DNA from: Apostichopus californicus
Lineage: Eukaryota > Echinodermata > Holothuroidea > Aspidochirotida > Stichopodidae
Direction of reading: 5' to 3'
DNA: 33,558 nucleotides
Assembly (NCBI GenBank): GCA_020650975.1
Contig: JAIPMN010064589.1
Coordinates: 1 to 33,558, forward strand
Positions 10,501 to 19,500 of the stretch are shown here, piece by piece (position 1 is the stretch's first letter; the number at the start of each line of letters is the position of its first letter). Below the pieces are notes generated by a model. That model made no database searches. It saw only the letters and a list, made by a program, of their open reading frames with translations, and was not told where the DNA came from. A program made the position numbers and the translations under genes.

Positions 10501-13500
10501 TTACCAATAATAAACTTACAGGCAAGACTTGTATGGACCTACATCAATGGTAGTGAATTTGTGGCTAAAACAGAAGACTAATTTAACATCAATACACAGT
10601 TTTTGCGTTGTAAGTTACAAGCTTCATTCTTGTTAAAGTACTGCAGCTACTTCGGACCCAAAACCTGATGTATATGTAAAAGGTTCTTCAAGATCATGTA
10701 CGTCGTCTGAATTTCTACTCACTGTCTTGAGACTTGAAATCTACTCGCGTTTTTAGGTCCCTTTCATGTTTGTCTGCTTCGATACATTTATTTACAATTT
10801 ATGTTGAGTTAACTTTGCATTAAGCATTTAATTTTTTGCTTTTGTTGAACAGATGATTCATTATCGTTGACTGTGAACAACCGTACCATATTTCCCTTGA
10901 ACAAACTATACGCATCTCGCATGTACGATATCCGATGCCAGCCAGGAGAACAAAGTTTTCTACCTAATGTTACCAAATTGGTAACTGTTGAATTAGGGAT
11001 CGGGTTCCAGCCTGTTGAAAATGTGTCTCTATTCAATGACTCGTTAGGTTCATGCTTAACACTCCCACGTAATGTTCTGAAGACTTGGATAAGCTGTAGT
11101 CTACACGCTGGAAAAGTTAACACATTTCTTGAGACGTTGCTTTTTGTCACTGGTAATTGTGAAAAAAAACTATGCAATATTATGAATTAGTTAACTTTGA
11201 TGGTATTAAATCTTTTCTTGCTTATTTATTTATTTATTAATTTCTAGCTGTTTATGATCTTTTGAATTGTTTCACCATAGTCTCGTAAAGTTAACTCTTC
11301 TTTTAGTTGGTATCATTTTACATTTCCTACATCATTTCAAGTGAAATGATTGTTATTTGTAGGAAATACTTCTATACTAGGACTACACTAAGAACTGCAC
11401 TTGTCTGAAAAAAATAGCAGATCTATGTGTACAGGGAAGCTTACGCTTTTCCCCTTATGTGAAAACCTTTTTGTGTTTACTTTATGAACTGAGAGTGGTA
11501 TAAATGCACAAAGTTTCCACGCTAGCACGTTATGCTTGTTCAGAGTCAGATGTAATACCATTAATTCATCCAGTAACGAAACTGCTTACCTTTAGCGTGG
11601 AATTATAAACAGAAAACAAAATACAAGAAATTTCAACTAGTAATCATGATACATTGATATGCATAAAGGTAACATGAAGTATCTTCTTGCACCACTGTCA
11701 AATTGCCAAGGTAAGTAAAGAGAAGTATTTGTTTTAGTTGGATAATTGGATAGTTAGTAGACTTGGATCCATAGTGCCCAGGTTTGCCTATCATCAAGCG
11801 AGTACTGTGGCTGTTCAGCTACATTTGCGAAGCAATATGGAGATTCATTTTGGTGTAATTGTATGTGTAAAGTTCTTTCAATCTTCTTCATTATTACAGT
11901 ACTTCCGGAACTCCGGTTTCAGGTGAACAAATTAAATGTCACACAAAACATAGTGGTTGGGCTGGGTGAGTTTATCACCATTAAGTGCATTGCCTTTAGT
12001 GTTAGATCAACGGGCATGTTTAAATGGACAACTGGTGACGATGGTGATGACGATGAAGATGATATGAAGGAAAGAGGAAGCAACATGACCATGACTTTAA
12101 ACAAGATTCACAATGGAACATACGATGTTGGTAACGAATTGAAAAAAAGGATTCATAGTACCACTGTGATATCATGCTTATTTCAAACGGAGGATCGTGA
12201 GAAGGCGACTGTCTCTGTTAAAGTTATCGTAAATGGTGAGCACACTAATAAATGCATGCCTGTAATAAATGTACAGCAAAATGAAAATATGTGCGCCCAC
12301 CCCTCCCAACAAACACTTTCCCGCCCTATCATGTTGGCAATGAAGCTATAGTATGATATAAGTTAAAACTGAAATTCACTTTATAACTTGTTATTTTGCA
12401 GAAACCATACTAGAAGAAAGCTTTGTGAAGTTTACAACTACTATTGTTATTGCTGTAACAGTCATTGTTTCCGTTGTTGTGATAATTGCACTATATATTC
12501 GGCGAAAGACAGGCGAGTAGAATTCTACTATTCTTTCATAATTTGCTGATTTTGTAAGATCTATAATTATAATCAGTAGTGTAAAAATTAAATATAAAGT
12601 TCTCGAATCCCACAGGATTCACAACCATCGTCTTTCGTAGGTTTGCCCCTCCTCGTAAGCTTGTCGCCAATCTCGTCTTCTTATTCTTCTTATAACGATA
12701 AATATAAAATGTATCGTAGAAACTCCATTTTCATTCAGCGATCCAAATCAGACTAAAATCTATCTAACCCCGCCTTAACAGTTACATAAATTTGTTTTCA
12801 TGAATATTAACTAAAGAAATAGACCTGATCACAGGCAGTTATTTCGATATAGACGCACCAGATTGGTTGCCTGACCTTTTGTCGAGATATAACGGCAGCA
12901 CCGTCGTACTAGTTCACATCAGGAAGTATGCGAGCAACATTTGCAGATGTAACGCGGTTCCTGTTTTGATCCTTTGAATTGTGTATGTACAACCCAGGAA
13001 GAGCTCGGCTTTGAATTGAAAGTTAAAATTGTAACACAGTAATAGAAATTCGTTACAATATGTTAAGGTGTTTTTAATCTTAAGAGATGACTGAATGAGA
13101 AAGCAAAATCATACCTTGAGTTTAATGAGTACACATGAAGTATACTGACGTATAGATAAAGAGTCGGCTTTATTAACAAGAGATTGCAAAGCAGAATGGG
13201 GGAAAATATAAAACCGTGTGAAACAGACATTCCACCTTGTCAATAGTCTTGTAGACGAATGCTATTAGTTTGCAAAATTGAAAGTTAAATATATTACAAC
13301 AATTTAAAGCCGGAATGGATGTTTTAAGTTATTCATCTGTCGTAATATTGTAGCACTTTAAAGCATAGCCTAGGTAAGGTTTCTGAACTCTCTTCTAAGA
13401 ATATCGACGACTCACAACTCCAGAAACTTATTTGTTTGCATATTTTATCATGTTGATAATTAGACATATAGCAAAATTACTTCATTTATTATCACTTTGC

Positions 13501-16500
13501 GTCACTTTGTAGTCTTGATGTAACAGTGTTAGTTTTTGAAAACTGTGTGGTTCGTTTCTCCCTTGTATGGTATTGATTTTGTTTCAGAGGGATTGTTTGC
13601 TTTGTGTTGCTTTCAGTAATAATTATTGCATTTTTTAGTTGTGAATTGCATTTGTGAATGAATTCAGAGAGATTGATTTCCAACCAAAGATTCATTTCAC
13701 ATTTGGTTTTGTTTATTCGGTAATTGCCGCGCATATTAAATTAATTTCCATTCACAAGGTATAAGCAAGAAATAGGCATATTTATTAACTATTAATATAA
13801 TTTAAAATACTAATTGCGTCATTTAAATATTAATATATTAATATCTGCTTTTCAGGATTGCTTCCGCTGCAACAAGGAAGGTAAGTTAAGGTTTGCTTTT
13901 CACATATATCCACATAACTGAAATGATGATGTTAAGTCCTTACCTGACTTCCAAGAAGCACGATAATGGATGAGCTTAGTCAAGTATGTTCTTGGGAACT
14001 ATTGTAACGATTTCCTGACTTTGCACTTTCACATTATTCTATGTTTAAATAATCTATTATTGTGTTATATTTTACAGATATGTCAATAAACAATCATATG
14101 TACGACAAGATCGAGGAACCGGGACCGTGCCTGGTAAACTTACTTGCTCAAACATCTCTTTTCAAATTATGCAATTTATATAATGTTCCTTAATGATTCA
14201 AATGTTTTACATAGTACATGGTCTTATATGAAGTAACAACGGTTTCAAGTAGTCATCACTTTTACGTAGTATCTTCTCTTTTGGTCTAGGTGTTGCAATG
14301 ATCGACCGAAGACCACCGAGGTAAGCTGGTACAATAAACACTAATAAAAAATGTTGGTTTGCAGTAGTCAAGTTACCGCCTCGTCCATTCACAACTGACA
14401 GCCAATGCAAAATCCAATCATAGAAATATAGTGTGAATATGGAATCGGCTGACCTACCATTATATGTGTTTTGTTCATATGTGTTTTGATTTGGCAATCA
14501 AAAGAAATACAAATTATTTTTTTCGCCAAAGCTAATAACGAAGTCAGCTTTCATCTGTTTTTTTTTCGAGCTGATTTAGGGGACCTTTACCATAAAACTT
14601 GATACAAAGCCACCGAAACGACACTGCTTGTATATTTGGTTTCCTCAATTGATAAACTTTAATGTTTGGTAGTGTCTAAAAAATTGATATTTATTATATA
14701 CCAAAATATCGCTTTTGTCAGGGTGGTGGCCAGCAACGTATACAATGTACCGAAAATAACACACTTTTGTTAGTGTATTTTTTACAATTGGGAACTGTAT
14801 TTCAGGCAAAATGTTTTTCAATTGGCTTGAAGCTTTATTATATGTTGTGATTTGGTAGTTACCAGGGAAAGGCATCTCTTGATTTTGAAATATTTAATAT
14901 TGATATTCTTTTAATAAAATATTGGTACTCATACATATAAACTATAATTACGGAAGGCATATAACTCCAAAGTACGTAACGAGTGAAATCATATTAGACC
15001 TTTCACTAGTAGAGCCCTTACAGAAACAATGGTACACCATTCCTAGCTTTGCTTAATAATAATATTCAAAACGTCGGTTGACATAGGAGAAAGGAGAAAA
15101 GATAACATAATTTTGATTATTTATATTACTTACTGCATAATCTGAGTTGATTTCACCCATTTTCTGTAGTTTTCATTGAGTTGACAAGAAATAGGTAGAG
15201 GACGTACTGATTCATGAGTTAAGTTCTTTCACTTATTGAAAGGATAATAAGACCTTTTGCCATCAGAAAATTGTCATGGCATTGACATTTTGGAATTTTG
15301 AAAACTCATTGATCACCTTTATTCCTTGACTTTACCTACAGCATCAAGCTTCCTGAAAAACCACATCAGACTGTTTCTGACTACGCTGAATATAACGATG
15401 GTAAATGTGGTCATGTTTTAATGCATTGGTGATCTTCGCTTGCTTAAACAGAAAATGTTTAGAATTGTCTGCGATTTATTCCATGTACATTTAAATCTTA
15501 ACAAAGAGGAAATGGATATAAACAAATGGCTTATTTGACGATGTCAAAATTTAATGTTCAAGCTCTCATTTGTACCGCCTTTCAAGGGTGGCATCACAAA
15601 TTAGGGATAGAGGAGGTGGTATCATGATGTCTGCCTTCCCAGTTACCACCCACCTTAGCCCATCTTAACAGTATGTGCAATGGGTTTGGTTCCAATAATC
15701 TTGGGAGGAAGGGTTATTGAAGTTTCCACCCGCCCCACCTCCTTTCAACTGCGTACAACAGTTCAACAGTATTTATTCGCACAACCTGTTTAGACATAAG
15801 TACAGACTAACTTGAAAGTCTAATATGACTATAGCATGCAATATTTCTAAAGTATCGTCTCTTTCCTGGGGGAGGACCCCATATCGCTTATATGGGAGTC
15901 GGCTTAAACGTCCACAGGGACACATAGCCTCCTTTATAAATTCCGTCAACTGCCTCTAGCCCATCCAGAAAGGTCCATGCTCCTACTTTAATCAGTCACG
16001 TAGATTGCAATTGGGTCTTCTTTATAGTCCTGTTCACGACACTACGAAGTGTTGGAAGTAACCCCCCACCCCACCCTCTCACTCGCCCCACCTTGTCACC
16101 GTTAATAGAAAATGTGACTTGAATAATGTAATATGTCAGCTTCTCCTGGTTACATTAGTAGCAATCAATATACATGTTCCTTCGTTTCTTCAACTTCTTT
16201 CCTTCGGTCATATACCCATGGCAATGATCCTCCTATACGTCTAATGACAATTAAATTTGCAGGGGAAAGGATAACTTTGAGATTTTAATAGCTGTTAAAT
16301 GCTGTACAACCTTGTTTTTTCTCCAATCCACATTTTCTTTCTTAATGCTTGATTACCAGTCATCAAGACTATGTTATTGCATATTTAAGAACACAAGTCT
16401 TAGAATGTTCATAGCAGTAAATATAGCTTAAAATACATACTGCCATAAACTGCAATTTAGTACTGCTTTGTTAGGTATTATCGTAATGGAAATGTCTTAT

Positions 16501-19500
16501 CTTAGAATGACGAAGAAATTTGCAACTTAATAGTTTCTTTAGGATTTTTCATCGTATTTATTAGCGTTTTCATTACTCCGGAACGAAACCATCTTTTATT
16601 TCTATATGCAGCACATTTATCTCCGTACCAACCCAACCACTGATGTTGAATCATTTAGTTTATGATCGAGCGTGCATCTATTTTTACTGCTTGTTACTGT
16701 TCATATGATATATATTCACAGAAGGATATCAGAAACTTTTTGACTGCACTCCTGATGCCAGCATCATTGATCGAAAGAGACTTTGCTTTGTAACACGGCT
16801 TTCTGAAGGTATTATCTTCCAAAGATGGATGGGCACAGTCAATCAATCTAAACATCAGAAGAAGTACATTTCAATTTCCATAACGACAGGTAATTTTAAT
16901 TGCTCTGCAGTTTGTGTGAGAAAGAATTTAGATTACGAAATCGTTTCATTGTGGCTTGTTTCCTTTCGTTTCGCTAAAACTATTTACCTTTGTACTAAGT
17001 AATAAACTGCACATGTCAGCGATCTTTGCAATGGGAAGTTTTGTCATATGAAATGTATAATGTCCGCTCACAACCTGTTTATGAAGGGATCAAATAAGCT
17101 GATCTCAATCCTTCAGCACAAGAAATCCCATTTAATTTCATAACTTGAAAGAAACGTTGTCATTGGGACTTGAGAAGTACCACGTTCACAGTTTAATGTT
17201 GTTTGTTTCTTGTGTAGACACAATAGATGAGGCAAGATATAACTGGGAGATGCTTGCAAAGAAGATTCTTGAGCTTCCCTACTGTCATCATATTGCTAAA
17301 TGTGAAGGACTATGCTTTGACGGTGGTAAATTGTTTTGTTTAATAATCTTGTTTCTTACATCACCACATTTGAGCTCCGTTAGATATACCATTATGTTGG
17401 CCAATGACAGCAAATAAGCTTTCAGGCAGATGTGTGAATTACATGATCACTACGTTCACACTACCTTTCGTCGAGGGTTTATTTACTGCGCAATGCGTTA
17501 TTTTCGTACACATTTCTGATGATTTATAATTCAGCTGTAAGCATTTACTGACCAGGTTCAGAAATGATCTATTAGGTCATTGAAAATGCGTTACTCAGCT
17601 GCAAACTTAACTCATTAAACTAACGTTTTCGGGTTAAGTGGAAGTTTGGAAAGGTTCATGCTTAATTATTGTATTGCTAGACTGTACTAAAACCCACACA
17701 AATGCGATATCGATAATGATTTTATATATTATACTGGCTAGCATGAGCTATTTGTCAATATTTAACTATTTATCATCATCTTAAACCTAATTCGAAACTG
17801 GAACGCAATCGCTTTTGTTTCCCATACAGCGAAACTGTTAGTTCTGCAAGCATTTTCACCCACAGAGGATCTGTATAGCTATATCACGGAAGATTTACAG
17901 AATGGTGAAAGCAGCTCACTAACATCCTGTTGCTTAAATCTGGCATGCCAAGTATTGTTGGGCATGGAGTTTCTGGTGTCACATGGAGTAAGTCATACAA
18001 ATTCTTGATGCCTGGTCAAAATGCACGTTGTTCAAAAACTGAGTGCATTCAAATCTACTAAGCATGAACATAAATGCAATATAGTGTTCTTTATCTTAGA
18101 TTAATTTGTCTGACTCAGCTCAGTAATTGTTTTTACATATTCTAATTGAATCACTTATTGTAGAAAAAACGTGGTGGCAAGTACTTTCCAATTATTAAAA
18201 AAACCAAAATGCTACACAATTTATAAAAATAAATTTAAAACAAATCCATGTAAAACAAAAGTGAAAAATGCAATTGTTTCAAATATAGCAATTTATTTGT
18301 TGTAAAAAGTGATATTATGATGCTGTCAAAATGTGTAGTCCGACATACAAACATATCAACAGTCCTGCATGATCGTAAAAGGTATTTCCCTTTACATTTT
18401 AACAATGTAGTATAAGAAAACAGTACTACCATTATAATAACGTTAGCATAACTAAGGCAATTCTTTGTAATCATAAGGTGTTCATAAACTGCCTCAATTA
18501 TTTCAATAAAATATTAATACTTTTCCAATCGACACAGCATGTGCCATTACTAGTAAACTATTCACTGAATCATCCACTACCATCTTACAAATATGTTTGA
18601 ATATGAGAAAAGGTATAACAGCATGAATTTGTAAATGACGAATCTAACATTACATATGCAAAACATAACAAAGGTCAGCAAGTCCCGCCAAAGAAAATCA
18701 AGTATAAACAATAAAAAAAACTTTCATTTGTTAAGATTTTGGTTCAAAATTACAACACATTGGTACAGTTGCTATTCGCCTTGAAGGGGACACTGTAATT
18801 AAAAAAAATTATTGGACGATACAATTCTTACAATATCATAGCAGAAAACTCTCACATTAATGACAGCATTAAAAATGGTTGATTCATTTGAACACTTCAA
18901 CATACAGATACTATTTCGGTATAAGAGGTCGAAGGATCGACCCCTAATAGAATCCTTAATACAAAGTATGGTACATTCATTGAAGCATATCACCACAACA
19001 AGGTCACTAGTTCGGTATATTGGGTCGAAGGATCCATCCTTTATAGAATCCCCAATATATAATATCACTAATTTTTTGGAACACTTCAACATACAGATAC
19101 TACTTGATATGTTTTACTTTAATTTTGTGTTTTGTTTGTTCTGCTTCCAATTGTACAACCGGTTCTTATTATTTGTCTTAAAAGTATAGCTTCTCCTCTT
19201 GAAGATGGAATTTATTATTTTTATTTTTTATTAACAAATTCCAACTGAGAGAATTTGAAACACTTTTCTGAAGCCTAGCTTAATTTTTCATACCTAGTCA
19301 CAGGTTTTGTTGTTGGTTCGGTTCTATATTTGATAATTAAGGGATATTTTAATGTTTAAGAACACCTACATTAAATACTGAATATTTGACATAAATATCT
19401 AGTATGTGTAATTTTTTTTAAATTGAAAGTATTTGCAACCACGTTACAATAAATAATTACAAATTAACATGCGCAGTTTTGTGACTTTGCAATCACGTGG

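Noticed and set aside
14078-14133. Alternative reading of exon 8 giving a natural-looking MYDKIEEPG segment, joined directly to the transmembrane exon
   Set aside because: That frame enters exon 9 or exon 10 in a phase that hits a stop within a few codons, whereas the GC-donor plus microexon path keeps every later exon open.
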